Source: Thermoanaerobaculales bacterium
GTDB taxonomy: Bacteria; Acidobacteriota; Thermoanaerobaculia; Thermoanaerobaculales; Sulfomarinibacteraceae
NCBI GenBank assembly: GCA_025456145.1
Contig: JALOLD010000002.1
Coordinates: forward strand, 1 to 61,548
Direction: 5' to 3'
DNA length: 61,548 bases
Shown here: positions 8,206 through 16,619 of the stretch, in pieces
Layout: every line of letters starts with the position of its first letter
Numbering within the stretch: the stretch's first letter is position 1
Program-made: the position numbers and the translations under genes
Notes under the pieces: model-generated
The model's input: only the letters and a program-made list of their open reading frames with translations
Told to the model about the DNA's origin: nothing
Databases searched by the model: none

Positions 8206-11200
8206 TCAGTAGGGGCGCCGCATCTTGATGTCGACGCCGTACGAGCCGTCGAGCTGGCGGCTCGCCTCGAGGAAGATCCCGGGGGCCAGGTACCACCGGC
8301 TGACGATGACCTCGGCGCGCTCGGCCGAGAGGTTCGACTGGAGGGTGACCGTCCAGCTCGGGGACAGCTGCTGGACCACCGTGACTCTTGCCGACGGCCC
8401 GCTCGCGGTGCTGTCGGAGAAGGGGTCGACCCTGAACTGGGGCAGCACCAGCTTGGTCCGCCGGTCGAGCTCCGTGGAGAGCTGCTGCGAGAGCAGCGTC
8501 GAGGCGATGCCGACGCCCATCGCGCCGCTGCCCAGGGTGTCGCTGCGGTAGCCCATCGCGAGCAGGCTGAAGACCTCCTCCTGGGGTAGCGGCGGGTTCG
8601 AGCTCACCTGCGGGATGAGCCGGTCGGAGGTGCCCGAGATCCGCAGGGTGACCTGGTAGTTCTGGACCCAGGTCCGGAGCTGGAGCTCGACCGAGGGGTC
8701 GATCCGATCCGGGTCGGAGAAGGTGAGGCTGGCGCGCTCGACGTCGTAGCGGAGGTTCTGCAGGGTGACCTCGCCGCCCTCCTCGAACTCGACCTTGCCG
8801 ACCACGCCCGGACGGTTGGTAGTGCCCGTGACGTGGAGGGACGCCGAGCCGACCAGCCGGACGAAGGGGTTGCGCAGCTCGATCGTCTGGTCGGCGTCGA
8901 CCCGGAGGTCGAGGCTGGCGCCGCCTTCGCCGGGCGGCGTCGGAGGGCCCCCGAACCACTCGAGGATGAGCGCCGCCGGGTCGTCCCGGCGCTGCAACGT
9001 GCCACGCTCGACGCGCAGGTCGCCGCTGATGTGCAGCTCGTCGGTGGGGCCGGCGATCCGCCACGGCCCGGAGAGCCGGGCCTCGAGACCGGGCAGGACC
9101 GGGTAGCGCAGCCCCGTCATGTCGCCGGCGAGATCGAGGGAGACGACCCCCTCCCGCCGGGCGATCCGACCGTCGGCGACCCCGCGACCCTGCATGAAAC
9201 GAAAGCCGGCGCCGTCGACGACGACCTCGTCCTCGGACAGCAGCACGGTGCCATCGATGCCCGACAGGATGGTCTGGCCGCCGGGCAGGCGGAACGAGCC
9301 CTGGGCGATCTCGGCGATGCCCTCGAGCCGTGGTCGTTCGAGGGTGCCGAGGACCTCGACGACACCGGTCGCCCGGCCGGCCGGCTCCCAGTCGGGAACC
9401 AGGAAGCGCAGCAGGAGCGCGTCGAGGGTGCCGGTGGCGTTGCCGCGGATCGTCCCGTCCGCCGCGATCTTCCAGCGGAAAAAGACGCGGTCGTTGCGGT
9501 GGCCGAGGTAGAGGTCCTCGACCTCGAGGCCGTCGGAGCTCAGCCGGAGGTGGGCCGGGCCGAGCAGCCGGACCGGGTCGTCCTGGAGGCGCAGATCGAC
9601 CTCTGCGAGGGTGGCGTCGACGATCGGCGCCGAGCCGGTCGGCCAGTCGACCCGGAGGTCGAGCCCGGCGGTCCCGGTCAACGGGACGCCCGAGTCGGGG
9701 AGCAGCCGGGCGATCAACCCTTCGGCCGAATCGAGCTCGAGGCGTCCGCCGCCGGCCAGACCGCCCCCGGGGGCGGGACGCAGCTCGATCGAGCCGTTGA
9801 CCGCATCGGCCAGCCGACCCTCGACGAGCCAGTGGTCGGGCTCGGCGCGAATCTCGAGCCGCCCGTCGGTCGAGGCCGCTTCGAGGGCGCCGAGCGGCCG
9901 CCGGTCCCCGGACAGCCGCCCGGCGACGCGGAGATCGGCGGTCGGGCCGACGGTCCGGACGACCTCGTCGCCGAGGAAGTCGAGGGGCATGCCCTGCCAA
10001 CCGAGATCGGCGCCGACCTCGCCGTCGACCGGCTGCCACCACAGGCGGCCTCCCAGACCGCGGTCGAAGTCGAGCCCCCGAGCCTCGAACCGGCCCGCGG
10101 AGAGGTCGACCGTCGCCGTGGCGTCGCCGAGGTCGACCCCGGCAAGACGGACGTCGTCGAGCCCGACCGCCCAGGCGCCGCGCGGGCTCGCGAGGGGGCC
10201 GCGGAGGCCGCCGGTGAAGGAGAGAACGCCGTCGACCATCCCGTCCTGCCCGATCCACTGGGCGAGCCGCGCCATCGGGATCCGGTGGCCGCGCAGGTCG
10301 ATGGCGAGCTGCCGGTCGCCGTCCTCCGGATCCCAGCTCATGGCGCCGTCGATCTCGCCGCTACCGTCGCCGAGGCTGAAGTTGGAAGGGCCGAGGGTCA
10401 GCTCCCGGCTGGCGACGAGGGCCGACGCGACGAGGTGGTCGATCTCGATCCGTCCGAGTCGGAGCGGACGGGCGTCGATCCGGGTGCGGACGACGAGCTC
10501 GCGCCAGGGGCCGGACAGACCGACCTGGAGCCGGGCCACGCCTTCGACCGGCGGCAGCGCCGCGCTGCCGATGAAGCCGTTGACCATGGGTACGATTTCC
10601 TCGAGCACCGCCGGCGACGCGGTGAAGGACCACGCCGGCTGCCAGCTGCCCATCGCCAGCGGTCCCTGCCAGTCGAGCATCGTGCCGCCGAGCTGGAGCT
10701 CGTCCGCCGAGAAGGTCAGGGCGCGGTCGCCGTCGAGCTCGATGGTCAACGGTCCGGAGGCGGGCAGCGGTCCGGCGGTCGGGCGCAGCAGCACCTCGGC
10801 GCGGCCGTGGCCGAGGGGAAAGGCCCGCCCGCTCCACCCGACGTCGACGTCGGCGTCGAGCTGGGCCGCGATCCCGGCGGGCGGGACCTTGAGGCTTCGC
10901 AGGAGGTCGGCGACCCGGACGCCACGGCCGGTGACCAGGACACGGTGGGTGAGCTCTCCGGGCTTCCGCTCGAGGGTGTAGCCGCCGGCGATGCGTCCGC
11001 CGTGGAGGGTCGCCCGGTCGAGCTCGCCACGCATGCCGTTGCCGACCAGGACAAGCCGGCCTGCGACGTCCTCGAGCGGGAAGCCGGCGACCCTGAGGCG
11101 GCGACCCTCGGCCTCGAGCCTGAGCGGCTCCTCGGCGCCCGGGGTCAGGGTCGCGGCGACAGTCACGGTGCCCTCGAGGATGTTGCCGGCCTTCACGACC

Positions 11201-11952
11201 TGGTCGAGGGCCGCGAGCTCGACGGTGCCTGCGGCGGTGAACGATGTCCCGCCGGCGCTCGTGACGCTGCCCCGGCCCCGTAGGTCGACGCCGTCGGCGC
11301 GCACCCGCCACGACGGGATCTCGACCCCGTCGTCGAGCACGAGCCGGGCCTCGGCCGAGACCTCGACCGGGCGAAGCCCGGGCGCCTTGAGCTCGACCCG
11401 GTCGACTCGGACGAAGCCCGCCGGCGGTCCGCCCTCCGAGCTCCAGCCGGCATCCATGCCGTCGAGGGTCAGGTCGACTCTCCCCGGCAACCCGGTGCCG
11501 ACGAACTCGAACCGGGTGAGCTGGAGATGCCTGACGCGGAGCTTGAGCCGGTCGCCGCCGCGCGGCTCGGGACGGGGCGGGTCGGTCAGCGACAGACGGA
11601 CGCCGTCGGCGACCACGGTCCCGAGCTCGATGGTCCGGCGGGCGAGCCAGAAGCGGGTGAGCTCGACCTCGGCCCGGTCGATCTCGGCGCCGAACCCGGG
11701 CCCGGCGAGGCGCAGCCCTTCAAGCTCGACCCGCGGCGGGAGGAAGGCCCACCCGAGGTCCTCGATCTCGAGGGTCAGGCCGCGCCGGGCGGCGGCGCCC
11801 TCGATCCAGTTACGGGCCAGCCGACGGGTCGGGCCGGCGGTCAGCAGCAGGTGCGCGACGGACGCGACCAACAGCAACGCGGCGACCGTCGCCAGAACGG
11901 CGATGACCGTGCGTCTGAGGTGGCGGTACCTCAGCCTCCGCGCTCGCCCCAT
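8206..11952 (-). CDS. tamB: TamB/AsmA-like translocation and assembly protein (DUF490)
   Basis: A giant envelope protein of 1248 aa. One N-terminal membrane anchor (VIAVLATVAALLLVASVAHLLL) is followed by a long series of beta-rich repeats forming the bridge-like groove typical of AsmA/TamB proteins, and by the conserved C-terminal DUF490 region (PLPQEEVFSLLAMGYRSD, then the terminal DIKMRRPY strand). In known systems TamB spans the periplasm, works with TamA and has been linked to lipid transport and autotransporter insertion. The ATG at 11952 lies inside the 3' end of nadK (22-bp overlap), showing co-transcription. The C-terminal aromatic residue suits interaction with the Omp85 partner. Confidence 0.93.
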   Translation of the reverse strand: MGRARRLRYRHLRRTVIAVLATVAALLLVASVAHLLLTAGPTRRLARNWIEGAAARRGLTLEIEDLGWAFLPPRVELEGLRLAGPGFGAEIDRAEVELTRFWLARRTIELGTVVADGVRLSLTDPPRPEPRGGDRLKLRVRHLQLTRFEFVGTGLPGRVDLTLDGMDAGWSSEGGPPAGFVRVDRVELKAPGLRPVEVSAEARLVLDDGVEIPSWRVRADGVDLRGRGSVTSAGGTSFTAAGTVELAALDQVVKAGNILEGTVTVAATLTPGAEEPLRLEAEGRRLRVAGFPLEDVAGRLVLVGNGMRGELDRATLHGGRIAGGYTLERKPGELTHRVLVTGRGVRVADLLRSLKVPPAGIAAQLDADVDVGWSGRAFPLGHGRAEVLLRPTAGPLPASGPLTIELDGDRALTFSADELQLGGTMLDWQGPLAMGSWQPAWSFTASPAVLEEIVPMVNGFIGSAALPPVEGVARLQVGLSGPWRELVVRTRIDARPLRLGRIEIDHLVASALVASRELTLGPSNFSLGDGSGEIDGAMSWDPEDGDRQLAIDLRGHRIPMARLAQWIGQDGMVDGVLSFTGGLRGPLASPRGAWAVGLDDVRLAGVDLGDATATVDLSAGRFEARGLDFDRGLGGRLWWQPVDGEVGADLGWQGMPLDFLGDEVVRTVGPTADLRVAGRLSGDRRPLGALEAASTDGRLEIRAEPDHWLVEGRLADAVNGSIELRPAPGGGLAGGGRLELDSAEGLIARLLPDSGVPLTGTAGLDLRVDWPTGSAPIVDATLAEVDLRLQDDPVRLLGPAHLRLSSDGLEVEDLYLGHRNDRVFFRWKIAADGTIRGNATGTLDALLLRFLVPDWEPAGRATGVVEVLGTLERPRLEGIAEIAQGSFRLPGGQTILSGIDGTVLLSEDEVVVDGAGFRFMQGRGVADGRIARREGVVSLDLAGDMTGLRYPVLPGLEARLSGPWRIAGPTDELHISGDLRVERGTLQRRDDPAALILEWFGGPPTPPGEGGASLDLRVDADQTIELRNPFVRLVGSASLHVTGTTNRPGVVGKVEFEEGGEVTLQNLRYDVERASLTFSDPDRIDPSVELQLRTWVQNYQVTLRISGTSDRLIPQVSSNPPLPQEEVFSLLAMGYRSDTLGSGAMGVGIASTLLSQQLSTELDRRTKLVLPQFRVDPFSDSTASGPSARVTVVQQLSPSWTVTLQSNLSAERAEVIVSRWYLAPGIFLEASRQLDGSYGVDIKMRRPY

Positions 11953-12803
11953 TTCAGCTTCCGATGGAGCACCTGGAAGTACGACCTGCTCGGCTCCGTG
12001 ATCAGGAACACGGGGTCGGGGGAGCGCCGGACCCGGACCAGGTTCCTCGTCGTCAGCGGGAAGCCCTTCTGTCCGTCGAGGGTCAGAAAGACCTCCTCGG
12101 ACTGGCTCTCGAGCTGAATGTCGATGACCGAGTCGATCCCCAGCGCGATCGGGCGATTGGTCAGGGTGTGGGGGCAGATCGGCGTCACCACGATGACGCC
12201 GACCGTCGGGTGGATGATCGGTCCGCCGGCCGACAGGTTGTAGGCGGTCGAGCCGGTGGGGGTGGCGACGATCAGACCGTCGGCCTTGAACCGGCTGACG
12301 AACTGGCCGTCGACGCGCATCGACAGCACCACGATCCGGGCCAGCGCCGACTTGTTGATCACGACGTCGTTGAGCACGGTGTGGACCGAGGCGGCCTTCC
12401 CGGGGGTGCTGACCGCGACCTCGAGGCGCTCCCTCCGCTCGAGGGTCGCCCGACCCTCGACCGCGGCGACGAGCATCGGGAAGAGCTGGTCGGCCGGGTG
12501 CTCGGTGAGAAAGCCGAGCGTGCCGAGGTTGATCCCGAGGATCGGCGTCCCGCCGATCGTCCCGCTGGTCACCGACAGCAGGGTGCCGTCGCCGCCGAGC
12601 ACCACGACGAGATCGGCCGCGGCGGTCAGCTCCGACCGGTCGAGACCGTCGTCGAGGTCGAGGGCCGCGGCCGACGCGCGGTCGAGGACGGGCTCGATCC
12701 CGAGCCGATCGAGCTCGACGAGCAGCCGGCGACCGAGCTCGGCGGCCTCGCTGCTCGAGGTCTTGAGGACCACGCCGACGCGGTGGACGGGGCTTCGTGT
12801 CAC
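11931..12803 (-). CDS. nadK: NAD kinase
   Basis: ATP-dependent NAD kinase (about 290 aa), which makes NADP from NAD in the cytoplasm. Visible motifs are GGDGT (about residues 70-74), NDVVINKSALARIV, and TPTGSTAYNLSAGGPI, all in their family order; ILGINLGTLGFL is also typical. The open frame extends 49 codons upstream, but that part is low-complexity and unlike the family. The GTG at 12803 gives the normal length and has a -10-like TACAAT exactly 6 nt before it, which suggests a leaderless mRNA. It forms an operon with tamB and tamA, an unusual pairing of cofactor and envelope genes. Confidence 0.93.
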   Translation of the reverse strand: MTRSPVHRVGVVLKTSSSEAAELGRRLLVELDRLGIEPVLDRASAAALDLDDGLDRSELTAAADLVVVLGGDGTLLSVTSGTIGGTPILGINLGTLGFLTEHPADQLFPMLVAAVEGRATLERRERLEVAVSTPGKAASVHTVLNDVVINKSALARIVVLSMRVDGQFVSRFKADGLIVATPTGSTAYNLSAGGPIIHPTVGVIVVTPICPHTLTNRPIALGIDSVIDIQLESQSEEVFLTLDGQKGFPLTTRNLVRVRRSPDPVFLITEPSRSYFQVLHRKLKWGERGG

Positions 12804-12809
12804 CGGGAC

Positions 12810-12815
12810 ATTGTA
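12810..12815 (-). promoter_or_regulatory. -10 element for leaderless nadK
   Basis: TACAAT on the minus strand is separated from the GTG start by exactly 6 nt (GTCCCG), so transcription would begin at or next to the start codon. There is no Shine-Dalgarno sequence at the normal distance and no recognisable -35 box. Confidence 0.5.
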
Positions 12816-12918
12816 CGCTCCCGCGATCGGGGCGGCCGGGGCCGGCGCCGTCGTCGCCGAGCCGCCGCCGGGGAGCGGCCGGGGCGAAACCGGCGAGCCC
12901 CCGCGCCCGGGGGTCGGA

Positions 12919-12966
12919 GCACAACATCTTGTAGTTTTTCGAGCCATCACCTACAAGATCTTGTAG
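12919..12966. promoter_or_regulatory. Tandem 16-bp palindromic boxes (NrdR-like architecture)
   Basis: A perfect palindrome, CTACAAGATCTTGTAG (12951-12966), and an imperfect copy (12919-12934, right half TCTTGTAG identical) lie 32 bp apart centre to centre in the gap between divergent nadK and mraZ. Two 16-bp boxes with a 16-bp spacer is the layout known for NrdR, the ribonucleotide reductase repressor, but no nrd gene is nearby. The cognate regulator is unknown. Confidence 0.6.
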
Positions 12967-13037
12967 TGACCCCGACATCGCGCGCCGGCTCGCCGCCTCT
13001 CCGGTCCGCCGACCGTACATTCCGTCCATCCATTCCC

Positions 13038-13066
13038 TTGACAGCGGTCTCCGGGGCCATCATCAT
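13038..13066 (+). promoter_or_regulatory. Candidate promoter of the dcw cluster
   Basis: A perfect -35 box TTGACA (13038-13043) and a weak -10 box CATCAT (13061-13066) are 17 bp apart, directly upstream of the MraZ-type repeats and 84 bp before mraZ. Confidence 0.5.
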
Positions 13067-13067
13067 G

Positions 13068-13107
13068 AGGTGGCCTGAAGTGGTCGAAAAGGGTTCGAAG
13101 TGGCTCG
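13068..13107 (+). promoter_or_regulatory. MraZ operator: four 10-bp repeats
   Basis: Four direct repeats with exact 10-bp period, AGGTGGCCTG, AAGTGGTCGA, AAAGGGTTCG and AAGTGGCTCG, place a GTGG (AGGG in the third) on the same helix face. MraZ is known to bind direct GTGGG-type repeats spaced 10 bp apart upstream of its own gene and to repress the dcw operon. Position just downstream of the promoter fits autoregulation. Confidence 0.8.
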
Positions 13108-13150
13108 TTGACTCTCGGCGGGCCGCTCGATACGTCGAAGGGGGTCCAAC

Positions 13151-13594
13151 GTGGATCGGTTCCGAGGGGGGTTTCCGGCGACCATCGACGCCAAGGGTCG
13201 GGTCAAGCTGCCGGCGCGGCTGCGCGAGCAGCTCGAAAGCTCCTTCGGGCGCGATGTTTACGTCTGCTCGTTCTTCCCCCACGAGCTGAGGATCTACCCG
13301 CTGCCGGTGTGGCAGGGGGTCGAGGAGCGGTTGCTCGCCCGTCCGACGATGAAGCCGGCGGTTCGCAAGCTCATCGAGCGCGTCAACTACGGACAGCTCC
13401 AGGAGGTCGACGACCACGGCCGGCTGCTCGTCCCGGCGCTGCTCCGCGAGATGGTGGAGGTCGAGGGCGAGGTCGTGGTCTCGGGCCGGATCAACCATCT
13501 CGCGGTCACCAACCGGTCGCGCGCCGCCTCGTTCCTCACCGAGGAGCTGCTCAGCGACGACGAGCAGCACGAGCTCGCCGATCTGGAGCTGTGA
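13151..13594 (+). CDS. mraZ: Transcriptional regulator MraZ
   Basis: An AbrB-fold DNA-binding protein of 147 aa with two SpoVT/AbrB-like halves. The first has the signature TIDAKGRVKLPARLREQL (about residues 11-28); the second has EVDDHGRLLVPALLREM. MraZ oligomerises into rings that bind repeats upstream of the division and cell wall (dcw) operon. The GTG start follows GAAGGGGG. It opens the dcw cluster; rsmH begins 12 bp after its stop. The four operator repeats at 13068-13107 support self-repression. Confidence 0.95.
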   Translation: MDRFRGGFPATIDAKGRVKLPARLREQLESSFGRDVYVCSFFPHELRIYPLPVWQGVEERLLARPTMKPAVRKLIERVNYGQLQEVDDHGRLLVPALLREMVEVEGEVVVSGRINHLAVTNRSRAASFLTEELLSDDEQHELADLEL

Positions 13595-13606
13595 TGGAGG
13601 CGCCGG

Positions 13607-14542
13607 GTGCCCGAGGTCCACATCCCCGTCCTCACCACCGAGGTGGTGGAGTGGCTCGGTCCGGTGGCCGACGGGCTGATCGTCGATGCCACCGTGGGCC
13701 TCGGCGGGCACGCGGCGGCGCTGCTCGAGGCCGCGCCCGGCTCGCGCCTGCTCGGTGTCGACCGTGACCCGGAGGCCGTCGCCGAGGCGAGGCGGCGGCT
13801 CGAGCCGTACGGACGCCGGGTCACCGTCGTCAACCGGACGTTCGACCGGCTGCCGGAGCTGCTCTCGGAGCTCGACCTGCCGGCGCCCTCCGCGATCCTT
13901 GCCGACCTCGGCTGCTCGTCGCTCCAGCTCGACAGCCAGCGGCGCGGCTTCTCCTTCTCCGCCGACGGGCCGCTCGACATGCGAATGGGCGGCGACGGGC
14001 CGACCGCGGCCGACCTCGTCAACACGGCCGACGAGGAGGAGCTCGTGACGGTGTTCTGGCGCTACGGTGAGGAGCGCCGGTCGCGGGCGGTCGCCCACGC
14101 CGTCGTGCGTCGCCGTGCCGAACGGCCGCTGACCACGACGTCCGAGCTGAGCGACCTCGTCGAGCGGGTGGTCGGCCGCCGGTCGGAGCGGCGGATCCAC
14201 CCCGCGACCCGGGTCTTCCAGGCGTTGCGGATCGCGGTCAACGACGAGCTCGGTCAGCTCGAACGCTTCCTCGAGCCGGCCGTGCGGTCGCTGCGGCCGC
14301 GCGGGCGGTTGGCGGTGATCTCCTTCCACTCGCTCGAGGACCGGATCGTCAAGCACGGGTTCGCGCGGCTCCAGGGACGGTGCACCTGCCCGCCCGACTT
14401 CCCGGAGTGCCGATGTGCGCCGCTCGACCTGGTGACCGTCCTCACACCGGGCCCGGTCCGGCCGTCCGACGCCGAGATCGAGGCGAACCCGCGGTCGCGA
14501 TCGGCCCGCATGCGGGTCGTCGAGCGGCGGGAAGGGAGCTGA
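13607..14542 (+). CDS. rsmH: 16S rRNA (cytosine-1402-N4)-methyltransferase
   Basis: RsmH (MraW), 311 aa, methylates C1402 of 16S rRNA with S-adenosylmethionine. Family motifs seen: HIPVLTTEVVEWL at the N-terminus, the SAM-binding VDATVGLGGHAAALL, DLGCSSLQLD, RGFSFSADGPLDMRM, ATRVFQALRIAVNDEL and ISFHSLEDRIVK. The C-terminus contains a CTCPPDFPECRC cysteine cluster, a common zinc-binding-type insertion in this family. The GTG start follows GGAGG at 13596-13600. The stop overlaps ftsL (ATGA). Confidence 0.97.
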   Translation: MPEVHIPVLTTEVVEWLGPVADGLIVDATVGLGGHAAALLEAAPGSRLLGVDRDPEAVAEARRRLEPYGRRVTVVNRTFDRLPELLSELDLPAPSAILADLGCSSLQLDSQRRGFSFSADGPLDMRMGGDGPTAADLVNTADEEELVTVFWRYGEERRSRAVAHAVVRRRAERPLTTTSELSDLVERVVGRRSERRIHPATRVFQALRIAVNDELGQLERFLEPAVRSLRPRGRLAVISFHSLEDRIVKHGFARLQGRCTCPPDFPECRCAPLDLVTVLTPGPVRPSDAEIEANPRSRSARMRVVERREGS

Positions 14543-14895
14543 TGGTGGAGCTCCCGATCGCCGGTCCGTCGAACCGCTTTCTCGTGCCGCAGCGCGACCG
14601 GCGGTGGCCGCACGTGCTGAGCACCTTTCTCCTACTCGCGGCGATGGTCGTCGGAGTGCTCGGTCTGGTCGGCTGGCCGCGGCTCAAGATCACCTCGGTC
14701 CACTATGACCTGATCCGCCTGCGCGCCGAGGTCGAGCAGCTCCAGGCGCGCGAGCGCACCCTCCGCCTCGAGCTCGAACGGTGGCGAAGCCCGCGGATGC
14801 TCGCCGCGCGCGCCCACATGCTCGGGCTGGCGCCCCCCCGGCTCGCCGATCCGCCTGAGGACGAGGCCGAGCCGGCCGGGGCGGAGGCGCCGTGA
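14542..14895 (+). CDS. ftsL: Cell division protein FtsL (putative)
   Basis: A small bitopic protein of 117 aa: a short basic cytoplasmic N-terminus, one transmembrane helix (VLSTFLLLAAMVVGVLGLVG, about residues 25-44), then a periplasmic coiled coil with a heptad pattern (HYDLIRLRAEVEQLQARERTLRLELERW is too long to be chance) and a Pro/Glu-rich tail. Sequence identity in this family is low, so the call rests on topology, length and position between rsmH and ftsI, where ftsL is always found. It would join FtsQ and FtsI in the divisome. Starts inside the rsmH stop codon and overlaps ftsI by 4 bp. Confidence 0.85.
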   Translation: MVELPIAGPSNRFLVPQRDRRWPHVLSTFLLLAAMVVGVLGLVGWPRLKITSVHYDLIRLRAEVEQLQARERTLRLELERWRSPRMLAARAHMLGLAPPRLADPPEDEAEPAGAEAP

Positions 14896-16619
14896 GCCGG
14901 CGCCGGCTGTGGGCCGTGGTCATGGCGCTGGTCGCCGGAGGGCTCGCCGTGGTCGGTCGGGCGACCCAGGTGGCGGTGGTCGACGGCGCCGAGTGGCGCG
15001 ATCGGGCCCAGCGCCAGCACGAGCAGGTGATCGAGGTCCCGGGACCGCGCGGCAGCATCCTGTCGGCCGACGGCTATGTGCTCGCCACCTCCCTCGAGCG
15101 GGTCGCGATCCAGGCCGACACCCAGCGGATCTCCGACCCGGCGCTGTTCGCCCATGCCGCGGCGCCGCTGCTCGACCTCGACGGCGACGAGCTCGCCCGA
15201 CGGCTGGTCGACGGGCCTCGGACGGTGTGGCTCGCCAAGCAGGCGCCCGCCGTGGTCGGGGACGCGGTGCGCGAGCTCGCGCCGACCGCGGTCGCCCTGG
15301 TTCCGGACTTCGCGCGGGTCTACCCGATGGGCGCCGTCGCCGCCCCGGTGATCGGCTTTGTCGGTCGCGAGGAGCTCCGCACCATCGGCCGGGCCGGGCT
15401 CGAGCACCACTTCGACGCGGTGCTCGCCGGCGAGCCCCAGACCTTTCTCGCGGTCAACGACGCGATCCAGCGCAAGGTCCGCCTCGAGCGCGTCGAGGCG
15501 GGGCGGGCGGGCTGCGACCTCGAGCTCGCCCTCCACGCCCGGCTCCAGGCGGCCAGCGAGGTCGAGCTCGAGCGGGCCCTGGTCGACCTCGACGCGGACG
15601 CCGCGTCGGCGGTGGTGCTCGACCCGCACAGCGGCGCGGTGCTCGCCCTCGCCTCGCTGCCGTCCTTCGATCCGGCGGCGCCCGGGCAGGCCGAGCCGGA
15701 ACGGTGGCGGCTGCGGCCCGTCCAGGACGCCATCGAGCCCGGGTCGACGGTCAAGCCGCTGGTCGCGGCCGCGGCGCTGTCGACCGGCACGGTGCGGCCC
15801 GGGGAGCGTTTCGACTGCCGCGATCGGGGCACCCGGCTCGCCGGGTACTGGATCCGGGACCACGCGGCCCCCGGGATGTACACGATCGACGAGGTGGTCG
15901 TCTTCTCGGCCAACGCGGGCATCATCGAGATCGCCGAGCGCGTCCCGCAGGAGCGCCTGTGGAGCGCCTTTGCCGCCTTCGGGTTCGGCCAGCGCAGCGG
16001 GATCGAGTTTCCGGCAGAGGCGGCCGGCATGCTGCCCGGTGTGGCCGGGTGGTCGAGGCTCAGCCGCGCCGGCTTCGCGCTCGGCCAGGAGCTGACGGTG
16101 ACCCCGCTCCAGCTCGCGCTCGCCTACGCGGCGATCGCCAACGGCGGCTGGCTTCTCGAGCCGTGCCTGCTGACCCGCGCCGCGGCGGACGACTGGTCGA
16201 TGCCGTCGAGCGGGAGGCGCCGTGCCCGGGTGCTCGACCCGGCGCTCGCCGCCCGGCTCACCGGGATGCTGGAGGCGGTCGTCGAGGAAGGCACCGGGAC
16301 CGCCGCGCGGGTGCCGGGCCTCCGGGTCGCCGGCAAGACCGGGACCGCCCAGCGCGCGGTCGCCGGCGGTTTCGACGACGACCACCACGTCGCGTGGTTC
16401 GCCGGCTTCCTGCCCCTGCCCGACCCTCGGCTGGTGATCGTCGTCTCGGTCGAGAACCCGCGCGCCGACTTCTGGGGTGCGACCACCGCCGCGCCGGTCT
16501 TCGCGCGGATCGCCGAGGCTGCCGCGACCCAGCTCGATCTCGCACCGAGCGGTCACGAGGTGGTGCAGGCGGCCGATCGAGGCGGCGCGACCCGGTCGGC
16601 GGGGGAGGGGGGCGCATGA
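14892..16619 (+). CDS. ftsI: Septal peptidoglycan transpeptidase FtsI (PBP3)
   Basis: A class B penicillin-binding protein of 575 aa with an N-terminal anchor, a dimerisation domain (PGPRGSILSADG at about 50-61) and a transpeptidase domain. The three active-site motifs are present: STVK (S285, K288), SAN (in VVFSANAG) and KTGT (in AGKTGTAQR). It cross-links peptidoglycan at the septum. No PASTA domains follow, as usual for diderms. The GTG start overlaps ftsL; the stop overlaps murE (ATGA). It could be labelled SpoVD/PBP by position-blind tools, but the dcw position fixes the FtsI role. Confidence 0.96.
   Translation: MSRRRLWAVVMALVAGGLAVVGRATQVAVVDGAEWRDRAQRQHEQVIEVPGPRGSILSADGYVLATSLERVAIQADTQRISDPALFAHAAAPLLDLDGDELARRLVDGPRTVWLAKQAPAVVGDAVRELAPTAVALVPDFARVYPMGAVAAPVIGFVGREELRTIGRAGLEHHFDAVLAGEPQTFLAVNDAIQRKVRLERVEAGRAGCDLELALHARLQAASEVELERALVDLDADAASAVVLDPHSGAVLALASLPSFDPAAPGQAEPERWRLRPVQDAIEPGSTVKPLVAAAALSTGTVRPGERFDCRDRGTRLAGYWIRDHAAPGMYTIDEVVVFSANAGIIEIAERVPQERLWSAFAAFGFGQRSGIEFPAEAAGMLPGVAGWSRLSRAGFALGQELTVTPLQLALAYAAIANGGWLLEPCLLTRAAADDWSMPSSGRRRARVLDPALAARLTGMLEAVVEEGTGTAARVPGLRVAGKTGTAQRAVAGGFDDDHHVAWFAGFLPLPDPRLVIVVSVENPRADFWGATTAAPVFARIAEAAATQLDLAPSGHEVVQAADRGGATRSAGEGGA

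Noticed and set aside
8833..11283. An 816-codon plus-strand frame opposite tamB
   Set aside because: Antisense shadow of tamB; no start signals or domains.
12804..12950. N-terminal extension of nadK to an upstream ATG at 12950
   Set aside because: The extra 49 residues are low complexity, lie over the palindromic boxes and the promoter element, and the family N-terminus begins at the GTG at 12803.
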